Shown: positions 41,192-52,100, counted from the stretch's first letter. The stretch is DNA of 64,000 nt from Epithemia pelagica (GCA_946965045.2 OX337233.1:248001-312000); one strand, 5' to 3'. Translations and numbers: made by a program. The notes: generated by a model not told the origin, from the letters alone.

Positions 41192-44100
41192 ATGCCTACC
41201 ACCCGTCAAGCCCAGCGGCTTGCCTTGGAGCAAGCTGAAGAAGAAATGAAAGAAGCAGAAGCGGCTCCGATTTCACCTAACCAACAGACCAGAGCCAAAC
41301 GCAAGGAGCTGAAGCGTCCTCTACATTCCAGTTCTTTGGAACGCAAAAGGATTGCCCGTATCTGCCGTGATTTCGAGAAAGAAGACACGAAACCATGTTC
41401 TGTTTTCGGCCGAGATCGTTACCAACGTTGGGAAGATTTCTTCTTTTGCAGCAATTGTAAAGATGCCGACGAGCAAGAAACGGCTTTTCCGAACACTCCC
41501 ATCAATCGGAAAGCCGAAAATGGTCGGTTTACATGCACATGTTCTCACGACAACATCATAATGCCTACAGACACCGTAAAGGTCGAAAGTGTCAAGAACA
41601 GACCCAAGAAACGTAAAGCCCGTCGTCGTCCTCGATTTCGGAAAAACCATCGTTCCAAGAAGTCCAAGGGAGCCGTTCCGACGCCCGTTTGTATCCCTGA
41701 AGATCAATCTGAAGCACTCAAGTCTCCTACCAACGATGAAGAAGGGGTTAACACTCAAGACAAATCGGTTTCCTCCAAAGAAGATGACGACTCCTCGGTT
41801 GCTTCGGATGATTCTGAATCCACGTATGGCATATTTGCCGATTCTGAATCGGAAACAACAGAGAAAGAACCTTTGACCGAAGGAGTCTCTGTCCTCACAT
41901 GCAGTGTGACCAACTCTTCCACTTCGTTCTCTGGTATGACGACGAACCAGTTGTTGTCGCAAGTCCAAAAGGCTAACGCTGCCTTATCCTCCAAGCAACA
42001 AGAAACAGAAATGGCCCTCAAAAACAAGGAAATGGAAATCCAGTCGTTAAAGCTTGACATCAAAAAGGTTCGCCGACAAAGCAAGAAAAAATCAAGGAAA
42101 ATCACAAAGTTGGAAACTCGCATTATCGAGTTACAGTCAAGCAATGAGGAACGTTCCAAACTTCCCAAAAGAGCTTCCGACAAAGATAAGGGCACCAAGA
42201 TCATTGCCCACATCAAAGTCACTATTTCCAACGCCATCCTTCGGCATGGAAAGACAAGTGACCGTGCCGAACGATTCCTACGGTCTCTCTGTAAGATGTT
42301 TGTGGATGGTAACATCCACCACGGCATGATGAGAGACGTGTTGGTGGAAGTCGTGGGAAAACACTTGCGCAACACAGTGTTCACACCCTTCAGGATTCTA
42401 TCCGAGATGGATAGAACAGGTGGTGTTCTCAACTATGAAGGGATCGAAATCCTTCGTCGGGTCGAAACGAATGGACAAAAAAACAAGCATACCATCATAC
42501 CAAGCACATCTTCACTACAGAACTGTGCAGCAATGATCGAGCGCTATGGGTCTATTGTTTGTCCTTTTCGCATGATAAGGAACGAAAGAGATTCGACAGA
42601 AGGCTTCTATTTTAGGGCCTGTGATGTAATGAGGGCGATTCTTCAGTCAGGTGGACTCATGGATGGCATTGCTGCTGATCGCCCTGTCAATCTTTCCCAA
42701 AGCCTCGATGGCGCGCAGCTAACGAAGCATCTGTCACATACCCTGGGAGGTCTAAAATTCAACGATGCTTCGAATCCATTGAAGCAGTCAAGGAATTCTG
42801 TGTTCCCCGTTGTTTGTGTTATAGGAAGAGAGACTACCTCAATCGTTCGTGGCCTTTTTGCCCGAATGATTCAGGAAATCGACGAAGCAGCAACGACTGT
42901 TCTTCCAAGTCAATATGGAATCAAGCCACCTAAGATCGCAACCAATTGCGATATGTCCTGTGAGTGGAAACTCACAGGACGAGGTGGTGCTGCAAAAGTT
43001 TGTAAGTATCCGTGTAGCAAGTGCTCTATAGCCTCCTCGGACTTACATTTACAAACACGACTGCCTACAGAATGCAAGATATGTATGCATCTAAAGCATA
43101 CTGACGACGAAGAATGGAAATGCCGTCACGTCGATATGTGTACGGGTGAGCACGTTGCTCTTATGAAGGAGGACATCGACAAGTTCAAGGCGGAATGTCC
43201 GGTGGTGGCAGAAGAAATTAAAGAAATCCAAAAGAAATCGAAGATTCGTACCGACACCAATCCATCCTTCCCTCCCCATGACATCGCACGTACTTCGTCA
43301 GACAACATCCACTTTGACATCCAGGAAGCCGACATCCAAGATAAGCTGGAGTATTCTCGCAATGTCAACCACGATCTACAGCTACGCAAGCTATCGCTTG
43401 TAGGGCCTTTGTCGCAACGTCAAGAACGACTGAGAATTCAGCTGATCTCTGAATGGACGTATCAACAGGCCTCTCTCCGAGTAAAGCAGTTCGGACAACC
43501 AGGAAACAAGGATGTCTCTGGCGCGTTGGTAATGATGATGGACGCTGTGCCCTGTTTGCTTCATTTGGAAAACCGAATGGGCATAAAGATTTTATCAATG
43601 TGTCTGAAATCAGGGCTGACTCATACGAAGAATGATGAACAAGATTGGGTGAAGGAGGATGACCGTTCGTCAATTGATAGGAAGTGCCAGGCGTTTGTGG
43701 AAAAGGTGGAGGATGTCATCAATTCCTCTATATTGGGAACTCCGATGCAACCACAGCAATGGATTTTACCATACGACCGACGAAAGAACTTGGTCGGTAC
43801 CATTACAATGGACAATGTAAAGATCCGGAAAGTGATTCAGGAGATTGACATCCTGATTGATCCGATGATACAAGATTCCACCAAGAAAGAGAAATGGAAG
43901 ACGTGTATTGGGCATTACCGCCAGGCACTGGAGATTGTGAACCGGAAACACGACCTCTCAAACGAGGAGATATGGGAGTTCCAGAAGCAAGCGGATTATT
44001 TCTTCAAGTTGTGGATTGAATTATACGGAGCTGAGGGAGTTACCAACTATGCCCACGTCATCGGAAGTGGGCATTTGCGCGAATACCTCCAGCACTGGAG

Positions 44101-44566
44101 AAACCTATCCAACCACTCCCAACAAGGATGGGAGGCGTTTAACAGCGCATTCAAGACTTACTATTTCTCAAGGACTCAAAGGGGTGGCGCAACCAACAAG
44201 GGTGAAGGACCTCAGAGCCGTCTGAAATCCATGGCTAGGTGGATCCAAAGACGAATGGTGTTTCTGTTAGGAATCAGTGAGGACGAAATTGAAGAAACTC
44301 TGGCTTCCAACCGTGCTTGTGATCCGACAGAGCCAAGTACCGTGGCTCAGCATGGAGGGACTATTGAGTTTGGTCAGCCTGTGGGTTTTGCAGTCCGAAA
44401 CCAAGACGACGTAGAGAACAACGAAGAATTTGAATTTGATTGGGAGGTTGCTTTGGACAAGAGGGACGACACAACAAATAAGCAACAAGATGGAAATAGG
44501 GACGACGATGACGATGACGATGACGCCGAGGACTTTTCCGACTGGACGAGTGATGGATCAATCTAA
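41192..44566 (+). CDS. DDE-transposase-like protein of the TIR element
   Basis: 1124 aa from ATG 41192 (MPTTRQAQRL, Kozak-like A at -3). An in-frame ATG at 41147 would give 1139 aa, and residue numbers here use that longer form. In order: a basic region with CSNC and CTC cysteines (~100-130); a strongly basic nuclear-signal-like stretch (~150-172); an acidic Ser-rich linker; a coiled coil (~265-337); then the conserved body. Candidate RNase-H-fold acids: D521 in SLDGAQLTK, D799 in MMDAVPCLLHLENR, E996 in QQGWEAFN. Between D521 and D799 lies a Cys/His cluster (CKYPCSKC, CKIC, CRHVDMC), as in transposases with a zinc-binding insertion. The tail is acidic. The fold assignment is inference from motif spacing. 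Intact frame. Confidence 0.6.
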   Translation: MPTTRQAQRLALEQAEEEMKEAEAAPISPNQQTRAKRKELKRPLHSSSLERKRIARICRDFEKEDTKPCSVFGRDRYQRWEDFFFCSNCKDADEQETAFPNTPINRKAENGRFTCTCSHDNIIMPTDTVKVESVKNRPKKRKARRRPRFRKNHRSKKSKGAVPTPVCIPEDQSEALKSPTNDEEGVNTQDKSVSSKEDDDSSVASDDSESTYGIFADSESETTEKEPLTEGVSVLTCSVTNSSTSFSGMTTNQLLSQVQKANAALSSKQQETEMALKNKEMEIQSLKLDIKKVRRQSKKKSRKITKLETRIIELQSSNEERSKLPKRASDKDKGTKIIAHIKVTISNAILRHGKTSDRAERFLRSLCKMFVDGNIHHGMMRDVLVEVVGKHLRNTVFTPFRILSEMDRTGGVLNYEGIEILRRVETNGQKNKHTIIPSTSSLQNCAAMIERYGSIVCPFRMIRNERDSTEGFYFRACDVMRAILQSGGLMDGIAADRPVNLSQSLDGAQLTKHLSHTLGGLKFNDASNPLKQSRNSVFPVVCVIGRETTSIVRGLFARMIQEIDEAATTVLPSQYGIKPPKIATNCDMSCEWKLTGRGGAAKVCKYPCSKCSIASSDLHLQTRLPTECKICMHLKHTDDEEWKCRHVDMCTGEHVALMKEDIDKFKAECPVVAEEIKEIQKKSKIRTDTNPSFPPHDIARTSSDNIHFDIQEADIQDKLEYSRNVNHDLQLRKLSLVGPLSQRQERLRIQLISEWTYQQASLRVKQFGQPGNKDVSGALVMMMDAVPCLLHLENRMGIKILSMCLKSGLTHTKNDEQDWVKEDDRSSIDRKCQAFVEKVEDVINSSILGTPMQPQQWILPYDRRKNLVGTITMDNVKIRKVIQEIDILIDPMIQDSTKKEKWKTCIGHYRQALEIVNRKHDLSNEEIWEFQKQADYFFKLWIELYGAEGVTNYAHVIGSGHLREYLQHWRNLSNHSQQGWEAFNSAFKTYYFSRTQRGGATNKGEGPQSRLKSMARWIQRRMVFLLGISEDEIEETLASNRACDPTEPSTVAQHGGTIEFGQPVGFAVRNQDDVENNEEFEFDWEVALDKRDDTTNKQQDGNRDDDDDDDDAEDFSDWTSDGSI

Positions 44567-44634
44567 GAGCATAGACAAACCGTACAAATATCTGTTCAAG
44601 TGACTGTGGTATCTAATATATATTTAGTTCATGT

Positions 44635-46335
44635 TCAACGATAATTATTGACTGCTTCATAGATTTCGTCTGTTACTCTGACAATTTTTGTCTTCTGATG
44701 ATTGTGATCTTTCTTGTCGTCGTAATCCTTTCCTGCACTGGCTCCAACAACCAGGTGATACGCATTTCCCGCAGGGATACGCCCCACTACGTAGACTCTA
44801 TCCGTCAGTCCAAACCCAGCGGCCGGTTCTGGTTTGTCTGTAACGTATAGATCACCAGTTTCCTTTTCGACCACCGCCGTACGGACGAGATCATGAGGAC
44901 CGAAGATGTCTAAGATCTCCCAGACAGTGTCATCCAAGTGAAAGGATTCTCCTTTTACTATGGATAGGTCTTGTGAATCGCCATCGGGTGATTGATGGCA
45001 AGATCCAACTCTACCATTCTTCATGGGAGAGAGGGCTTCTTCAATGGAAGTATCTGTGTCGTTGCCATTTGAGGAGGTCGAATCGATTTCTATAATGGAT
45101 GGAATGGTTGGTCCAGGAGTGCCATCGGTGGAAGATTCTTGGTGACGATGGTTGAGAAGGGGAAGTTGTCCCTTCAAAGTCAATTCTAGATGCTTCGTGG
45201 GAGGAGGGTTCTTCAAGATTCCTGTTCTTGACGAATCGTACAAGTAGCGTTCGAAAGACACTGTAACACGGCATCCAAACTGCGAGAAGGACAAGTCCAC
45301 TCTCTGATCCTTGCAGCGTCTCTTGAAGGGAGACGACTCATCAGTTTCGTCATTCGGATTCACAATGGTCAAAGAATGACCGCGTTTTAGAGCTAGTCCC
45401 TTGTCACCGTGGTACAGGGTGGGACGTATTTCAGAAGAGCCGTATGTCGCTCCGAATCCCATTATGGCCCGGAGCTTGTCTAGGTCGTCGCTTGTGGCAA
45501 ACCTGATGACACCAGATTCAAAAGTAATCCGTGATTTCCGACGAGTAAAACGATTCGTCACGTCTAGGTACGTTTCCGTTGACTTGAATGGCTTGTGGAC
45601 GCATCGTTCTCGACGACTTCGTGAAAGGAGCATGCTGATGTAGTTGAAGGTTTCAACAGGGATCATGCCGATACTAAGTGCATTAGTTTCCTTGTCTTCA
45701 CTTTGTCCGGAACGCCGGTTTAGCATCTTCGAGAGTGCCTTTCGAATAAGAAATAGCCCTGTCCATATGTTGAGATGACAAGAACGGGGGTGACAAATTA
45801 GATGAGAACGGCGAGTATCATAGGAAACCATGAAACGCAATGAATTCTCGGGGATGGGGACAAGACCATGTTCCGAGTGCTCTCGGAATCGTACAACAAA
45901 CACATTCTCGACACCGTATGACCAGCGATTGACTGGAAGGTCAAGATCAGGAAGAGAAAATACAAATGCGGGATGTAGAAATTCTCTGGTGAGTATCGGC
46001 ATCCCATCTTGGCGAGGAGAGGTGACTTCCATAACCTCATTCGACATGTACAGCTCGATATTGTTGCGTCCTTGAGTGGATGGGAGAGGCAATTTGTTGT
46101 GTTTGGGAGGGTTTGGGTGGCATCGGAGCTGCTTCTTGGGAAAAAGGGGATAGAAAATATGGACTTTGATTCCATGCGGAATCCATTTGATCAGTCGGAC
46201 AATGGTTGTAGTCTTTGGATCTTGCGAGGGAAGAACCATATGAACAAAGGAACCAATTTGGAATGAATCATGGAAAATTGGAGAATAGAAAGGAGGGGCT
46301 TCGCAGTCGGGAGTGAAATCCGGAAGAAGAGACAT
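44635..46335 (-). CDS. Unrecognised 566-aa partner protein of the TIR element
   Basis: Starts at ATG 46335 (MSLLPDFTPDCEAPPF); intact 566-aa frame ending 68 bp from the stop of the transposase-like gene. The N-terminal ~130 residues (FQIGSFVHMVLPSQDPKT, IFYPLFPKKQL, ELYMSNEVMEV, FLHPAFVFSL) have a pattern somewhat like a BAH domain, at low certainty. A basic middle (RSRRERCVHK, RRKSRITFE) and an acidic Ser-rich linker follow, then a C-terminal DDTVWEILDIFG...LVRTAV segment. No transmembrane segment or catalytic motif seen. It may be an accessory DNA-binding or chromatin-reading protein of the transposon. Confidence 0.55.
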   Translation of the reverse strand: MSLLPDFTPDCEAPPFYSPIFHDSFQIGSFVHMVLPSQDPKTTTIVRLIKWIPHGIKVHIFYPLFPKKQLRCHPNPPKHNKLPLPSTQGRNNIELYMSNEVMEVTSPRQDGMPILTREFLHPAFVFSLPDLDLPVNRWSYGVENVFVVRFREHSEHGLVPIPENSLRFMVSYDTRRSHLICHPRSCHLNIWTGLFLIRKALSKMLNRRSGQSEDKETNALSIGMIPVETFNYISMLLSRSRRERCVHKPFKSTETYLDVTNRFTRRKSRITFESGVIRFATSDDLDKLRAIMGFGATYGSSEIRPTLYHGDKGLALKRGHSLTIVNPNDETDESSPFKRRCKDQRVDLSFSQFGCRVTVSFERYLYDSSRTGILKNPPPTKHLELTLKGQLPLLNHRHQESSTDGTPGPTIPSIIEIDSTSSNGNDTDTSIEEALSPMKNGRVGSCHQSPDGDSQDLSIVKGESFHLDDTVWEILDIFGPHDLVRTAVVEKETGDLYVTDKPEPAAGFGLTDRVYVVGRIPAGNAYHLVVGASAGKDYDDKKDHNHQKTKIVRVTDEIYEAVNNYR

Positions 46336-46679
46336 CGTCTAATGGATGGTGGATCAATGAAACCAAATGTTAGCCAGTAAAGATAGAGGGCGGTGGTGAA
46401 GGGGATGTAATTTGTTGATGAATCTTGAGAACAACATTGTCGTCGGGGGTGGAACGGTAGTGGAACTCCGTTGCCATTGGATGGAGGTACGATGAGAATC
46501 ATTTGGGAAACCGAGATGGCTAAAACCGGGTCAGAATTCGGAAGGAAAATTACTGTCTGAGTGGGACTGTATTTAACAAAAACGTGGGGGGAACCATTAA
46601 GGATACTTAGGCGCGTGAGCCTGTGTTTCTGCGCGTAAGCGTAAAAAAGGGGGCTGGCCACCTTTTTGGAACCCTTCGG

Positions 46680-46702
46680 ATGAACGGGAAATGCTGCTAT
46701 TG
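46680..46702 (-). repeat. Right TIR
   Basis: Ends AAATGCTGCTATTG; inverted partner of 40593-40615. Confidence 0.8.
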
Positions 46703-47514
46703 TATCTTTTGGTCGACGACGAGAGGGAGAGAGCGACAGCATTATTTGTGATGATGAAGAGGTCCTTTTGTATGATGAATAGGTCAGTGCGAGGCACAAA
46801 GTGGAGGTAGAGTACTCTTGTGCGACAGTGTTGTAATCGTGCAACAAGGTTTCGACGGAACTGGCATTGAGGGGCAAGACATAACTTTGCACACTACGAT
46901 TGTTCTTGTTGATCCCCATGGACCGATACCCATGGACTGTCAACGAGCTACTAATACGGAGAGACTGATTGCTGTATTGACGCAAGTAAATTGCCAACCT
47001 CATGATAAAGACTTCATAAAGACGAGATGCTGTAGTGTAGGAAATATCGAACACTTCGGTGGCAAAAAATCCAAAGGATTTGCAAATGTCCTGTCACCCG
47101 AAACCACAAGCACCGAGAGACGGGGTACTGTCCTCACACGCAGGCATGGGCCATAGAAAGACCGGGCCCCACAATTGAACGCATGGTTGGAACGAAGACG
47201 ACCGTCCAAAACGAGTCACTGCGCCCAAGTGTTTCAGGCACGCAACCATAATCTTCCACAGCAAGATAACTCGACTCATTCACCAGCAGAGAGGCATGGT
47301 ACCATGGGCATCTATATCCAAGGCCTGGCTCCACTCCTGTTTGCGGTGTAATGCAGGATAGTGTAACTTTCGTTTTCTACTAGTACAACAGTGTACATTA
47401 TATCTCTATAGGTCGCAATGTCATAAAGAAAACAATCCAACTACTGTTTGAGAGTAAAATGATAATGCTAAAGTTCCGCTATTGTTACGACATACATGCA
47501 ATACGTTGCAAATT
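46703..47514. repeat. Resumed Kelch leader, then 3'-flank block of next copy
   Basis: About 85 bp of class A leader (TATCTTTTGG to GATGAATAGGTC), then ankyrin-like debris (46790-46880), then the block shared with 1800-2285 and 63530-63999. No gene. Confidence 0.6.
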
Positions 47515-48717
47515 TCAAGTTCCATCCTTCCCTTCATCACCACGGCGTGTATTGGGCCTTGCGCGTTTATGAGCTGATGTCGAGGTGGAGAAGGGTGAAA
47601 TATCAGCATGTTGGATATTCATTCCTTCCCCAAAAAGACACCATCTGTTGGGCTGCTGCTCACAGAGTCGTTGAAAACACCACGTATGCTTGTCAAGTAG
47701 TGGTAATGTCGCACAGGTAGGGTTATGAAATCCTCCGATCACGGCAACTTGATTGGCAACAGTCACCATACTGCAGCCAACGCGGTGATATGCGAATGGT
47801 GGGAGATTCCAAACGCGGTTGCGGCGCGTATCCAAGACTTCCACGGTTGAATGGCCTTGTCCACCCGCCACCACCAGACACGATCCCACAGCAACCATTG
47901 CACAGGAACCTCGAAGTTCGGAAAGCCTCAACTCCGAATGAGCGGTCCAAGTGTGTGAGGAAGAAATGAACGTTGAGCCAGTCTCTTTTTGTGTCTCATC
48001 ACTGTCACAGGGTGTTGCATAGTCCAAATACTCCAACGAGTCAAGATGGCCATTATAGTTATGCCCCCCAACGACAAAGATGCGGTGGCCAATGACCGCA
48101 CTGGCACAAAATTGTCGTGGAACAGTCATGGATGGTCCGGCAATGACAGTGTGGCTGTTTGTATCTATAATATCCACCGACGACAAATAACGATTGCTGT
48201 ATCCACCCATTACAACGATGTATCGGTTGTGAACCGCGACAGCACAACACCCATGTCGTCCAGATGATAACCGGCATGTCAATGTCGTCCAATGGCTCGC
48301 ACGTGTGCTACCTGTTGTCAAAGATGATTGAAACAAATCATTCAAGTCAATTCGTTCCAGACAATCCAAACTTGAATCTCGATGGCGTCCTCCTATCACG
48401 TAGACTCTTCCATTGCACACAACAGCGGCAGGTCCAACGCGTTCCTGGTTCATGGGTGGCCCTTCTCGCCACTGTTTGTTCGGTTCTGCTAGATTCAATG
48501 CAAGAACGGAGTTGACATAGCCTTGGCCTTGTTTGAATCCTCCCAACACGACGACGGTTTGCTCCTTGTTGTTATCGGTACGATTCAGTACGACGGAAGC
48601 ATGATAGTAACGCCATCCACCCTCAAGAGGAGGCCAGTCCTCGAAATTCCATTCAGGTGTCTCTTCCAAAAGTACAAGGCCCGACTGCCATGCTTGTTCT
48701 TTCACTGTCGTTGTCAT
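47515..48717 (-). CDS. Kelch-repeat protein, copy 8
   Basis: 400 aa from ATG 48717 (MTTTVKEQAWQSG). Blades: VVVLGG, VYVIGG, IVVMGG, IFVVGG, LVVAGG, VAVIGG. The tail is the basic RARPNTRRGDEGKDGT shared with copy 1, and blade 3 (RLSSGRHGCCAVAVHNRY) is identical to copy 1. The frame is intact, but the copia element's LTR begins 110 bp upstream of the ATG, separating the gene from its class A 20-mer (now at 55262). Any transcription may now depend on the LTR. Confidence 0.85.
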   Translation of the reverse strand: MTTTVKEQAWQSGLVLLEETPEWNFEDWPPLEGGWRYYHASVVLNRTDNNKEQTVVVLGGFKQGQGYVNSVLALNLAEPNKQWREGPPMNQERVGPAAVVCNGRVYVIGGRHRDSSLDCLERIDLNDLFQSSLTTGSTRASHWTTLTCRLSSGRHGCCAVAVHNRYIVVMGGYSNRYLSSVDIIDTNSHTVIAGPSMTVPRQFCASAVIGHRIFVVGGHNYNGHLDSLEYLDYATPCDSDETQKETGSTFISSSHTWTAHSELRLSELRGSCAMVAVGSCLVVAGGQGHSTVEVLDTRRNRVWNLPPFAYHRVGCSMVTVANQVAVIGGFHNPTCATLPLLDKHTWCFQRLCEQQPNRWCLFGEGMNIQHADISPFSTSTSAHKRARPNTRRGDEGKDGT

Positions 48718-48826
48718 GATCCCAATGTCGACAAGAAATGGCAGCATGAGAGCGGGTCTATTTGTATAATAGAGCAACGCGTGGAAGTGGAAGCTTTGCT
48801 TTTTTGCGTGGAGACCGGCGCGCGTG

Positions 48827-48979
48827 TAAGAAAACCCGTCCGTTGAGCATACGGAGCACCGTCATGGGTGCACGGGTACAAAAGTCATTCCAAACAAAGA
48901 AGTGAACTAAAATATAGGTTACAGAGTCACTACTCCCTATCTTGTCGATTTTCATACGTACGACATACATACTTTCTTA
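48827..48979 (-). repeat. 3' LTR of copia element
   Basis: 153 bp with ends TAAGAAA...TTTCTTA (7-bp inverted ends, not the usual TG...CA). Identical to 55055-55207. Confidence 0.9.
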
Positions 48980-48990
48980 GTCCCCTCAAA
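48980..48990 (-). other. Polypurine tract
   Basis: Gene-strand TTTGAGGGGAC directly before the 3' LTR, fitting a plus-strand priming tract. Confidence 0.5.
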
Positions 48991-49108
48991 CAGTACTCGA
49001 CCCAATTGAGAACTGTTTGCCATCCCAGTAGTAAGTGTATTCGGGCCAACTAGCCCAGGAAACCTCAAGACCTGCACAAAACCTCATAAACAATGATGAG
49101 GAAAGGAC

Positions 49109-52100
49109 TCACTCTGGGGATCCATGATCATCAGTAATATCCCAAAGGACCAGACTCAACAAATGATTGCGTTTCTGTCCTCCTGGAATCACCTTGGTGG
49201 CCAAATCGGCTGGATTATGCTGCGTGGGAATATGTGTAGTCAACAATTCACCCATGGCAACGGCTTCTCTGACAGCATGATAGCAAATAGAATTGGACTT
49301 CTTCTTCAGCGATGATTCCGGCTTCGATGTATTATGAATCACGGACATGTTATCACCATAAAGATATGTAGGACCAGACAACGGCACTCCCATCATCCGT
49401 AATTTGTAGCGTAGTCCCCTGACGGCCTCCATGCCCGTCTTCATTGCGACAAACTCAGCTCCAAAAACGGATGTTTCGATGGTCGCTTGTCGCTTGGTAT
49501 ACCACATAATAGGTGCCATATTCATAAAGATGAAGAATCCAGTTCTAGATCGCCGTACCATCTTGTCACCAGCATGATCCGAGTCAACATACAGCCGCAG
49601 ATCCACTTCTTTACCACGTGCCTTTGGTGCATTCGGTGGAACTGCCTCCTTTACATCGCCGTAGAACTCCTTCCAGTCGCAATCTTCACGAAATTCTCGG
49701 AGGTCTATCTCGGGATAGGTCGGATCAAATGCCATCCTGGCATTGTGCTTGATTTTCAAATAGGAATACATATGGAACACTGCTTCCAAATGTCCTTGTC
49801 GTGGACTTGCCACTTGGGATGCTAACAATGATGTTTCGGTCATGATATCCACCCTTCCCAGTTCAACCATCCATCTGAAGACGCCAATCTGGGACTGGTA
49901 GAACGACACCTCGTCTTCATTCAGTTGATCTGTCACGTCCAGAACTGGGTCATATTCTGATGGGAACGGAGTCGCCGCGCGTTTTGCGAGCTTGCGGCCG
50001 CCACACTCGCGTTCCAAATACGTCTCAACATTCGAAAAGCTTCTTGTACATACTTGCTCGAACTTATAGCCCAACTGACAACGGAATTGGGCATGGTCAT
50101 GGGCTTAAGCTTCCCTCCAAGGTACATGTCAGGATTTCCGATCGAGCCCGGCTTCATAGGGAAGAAATGATCTAACTTGTGTAACATCGCAGTCGCATCG
50201 TGCGATATGGCCAAGACATTGTCTACGTACAGCAATACATAGGCGTAGTACTTGTGACCGTCACTCGGACGTGTCATAGGCTTCATCCGCAAGTCTCGAT
50301 CAGCACCCAAGCACGGATCGTACCCAAGAGTTCTCATACAACTCGCAAGGTGGTTGCGGAAACTTGCACCGGCACTCTTTAACCCATACAATGCTCGTAC
50401 AATATATGCACGCTTCCCAGCGTTGGACCCGAACTCGGGGCACAGTGCAGTCCAGATTTTCTCACTGTTCGGCGCAGTTAAATAAGCATTCTTGATGTCG
50501 GACGTTTTGACCTCTAGGTCGTTGAGAGCGGCAATAGTGAGGGCAATACGAACACTTTCTCGAGATACAACACTGGCATAAGTCAATGTTGCTGGTGCCT
50601 CTGTTGTGTGTCCGCCCGCTACAAACCGTGCTTTTCTCCTGAAATCTTCCATTTTTGCGTCGAAAACCATGTGGCATCGGATCTCCTGGAAGCCAGGAGC
50701 TGGTTTCTCGTCGTCTTCCATCAACTTGAACGCCACTCGAACAGCTTCCATCTCTTTCTCGATGGCCTTTCGCCGCAAGTCGTTGCCGTTCCTTCTGTCA
50801 AGTTTGTATGCTTCGGCAACAGTCTTGGGGATTTCGATCCCAAACTTGTGCGTCCGCTTGTGGTAGCGGCTGTTGACGGCGGCGAGTATCCGATCTCGTC
50901 GTCGGAGGAATTTACTCACCCACCAATCAAACGCTGGCTCGTTTTCAATCTGCTTTGCGATGGCGTACTCCGCCACTTCAATCGGATTTGATTCCTTCAG
51001 TCCGGCCAGGCGCTCCCAGGACGTTGATCCGTCGCGCCACTGGACGCACAACTCCCACCCTTTCGTCGTCTTCTTCCTGTGCTTCCGTCCTCGGACAACA
51101 ACGTAGCGGTTATCGTGGTCGACAGCGGCTTTGGTCTTGCGATGGTCAACAATGCTGTCCAACAGCAAGAATTGGTTTCCCTCGGCATCGCACTGCGCAT
51201 ACATATTTTCCGCGATGACATTCGCGGCATACTCAGACGTCTCGCCGTCTGGAAACTCAACAACATAAACTCTCGAGTCTAGGATCGGGTTGTGGGACGA
51301 CGTCCCCTTGAGACGGCCATCGCTGGTCTTGGACCGTCTTTTCACCTTGCCCGTCACCATTGCATCACCCTTCGGCAACAAGACGTCGGCTCCAACGTAG
51401 TTATCGTAGGTGTCTGGTGTGATGTCGTCAATGTCGGGTGCAATCGGTGGCTTGGGGTCATCATCGTCTTCATACGCCTCGTAGGTCGGCGTTTCCACAT
51501 CAACTAGACCATCGTAGTCTTCGACTTTAGCTACAATGCCTAACTTCTCGTTGACCTTGCTCGTGTAGTCTTTTCTCTTCTCTATTTCAGTCGGGTCACG
51601 GATTTCGTCGTCCGTCAGATGTCGGTAGGTCGAGCGAATCTTGATCATTCCTGACTCGGCTAGGATCTTAATTGCATGTGCGGGTCCCATGTCCGTCGCA
51701 GGACCTAGGTACCTACCCAGTTTCTCCTTGTCTTCCGGGTAGTTGGCCGCTGAGTCGTAGTAATAAACCCAGTCGTACCACCCATATCCAGCCAAGAGTG
51801 ACATGTCAAAGGTCTCCCCGTACATTGCCGTTTCCGGGATTTGACCTGACAGCTCGAAATTACTATGACATGTAGCCGATCTGATATAGGCTTCCAACTC
51901 GAGGCAATGATCCCACAATACCTTGGGAGATTTAGTTGAGACCATTTTCCGTCCAGTACCACGCTTCAACTCCCTAATTGCACTCTCAGCCGCATTTGCC
52001 CATGGAGTATAGGGCTCCAACTGTTTCACTCGACAACCAGCCTCTCTAGACTTCTTCCTGAACTTGCCCTTGACCTGTTCCGCGGCACCATCCATGATTA

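Larger units (their letters stand above)
40593..46702. mobile_element. Novel-looking TIR element with two convergent genes
   Basis: A 6110-bp insertion. Left end CAATAGCAGCATTTACTGTT; the complement of the right end reads CAATAGCAGCATTTCCCGTT. The first 23 positions agree at 21. Outside it the Kelch leader continues as if uninterrupted: left flank CCCCAAGAAAAGT, right flank TATCTTTTGGTCGACG, while empty sites at ~3685-3705 and ~55288-55303 read AAAAGTATCTTTTG. So at most a T (or TA with a change) is duplicated. Inside are a plus-strand DDE-like gene and a minus-strand partner, tail to tail with 68 bp between stops. I do not recognise the family. Confidence 0.8.

Noticed and set aside
41147-44566. 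Assignment of the element to KDZ, hAT or CACTA families
   Set aside because: None of the family-specific signatures I know (CACTA ends, 8-bp duplication, KDZ-type motifs) are present.
46191-47054. 287-codon minus-strand frame
   Set aside because: It runs across the right TIR of the 40593-46702 element and into repeat debris, and overlaps the well-supported 566-aa frame.
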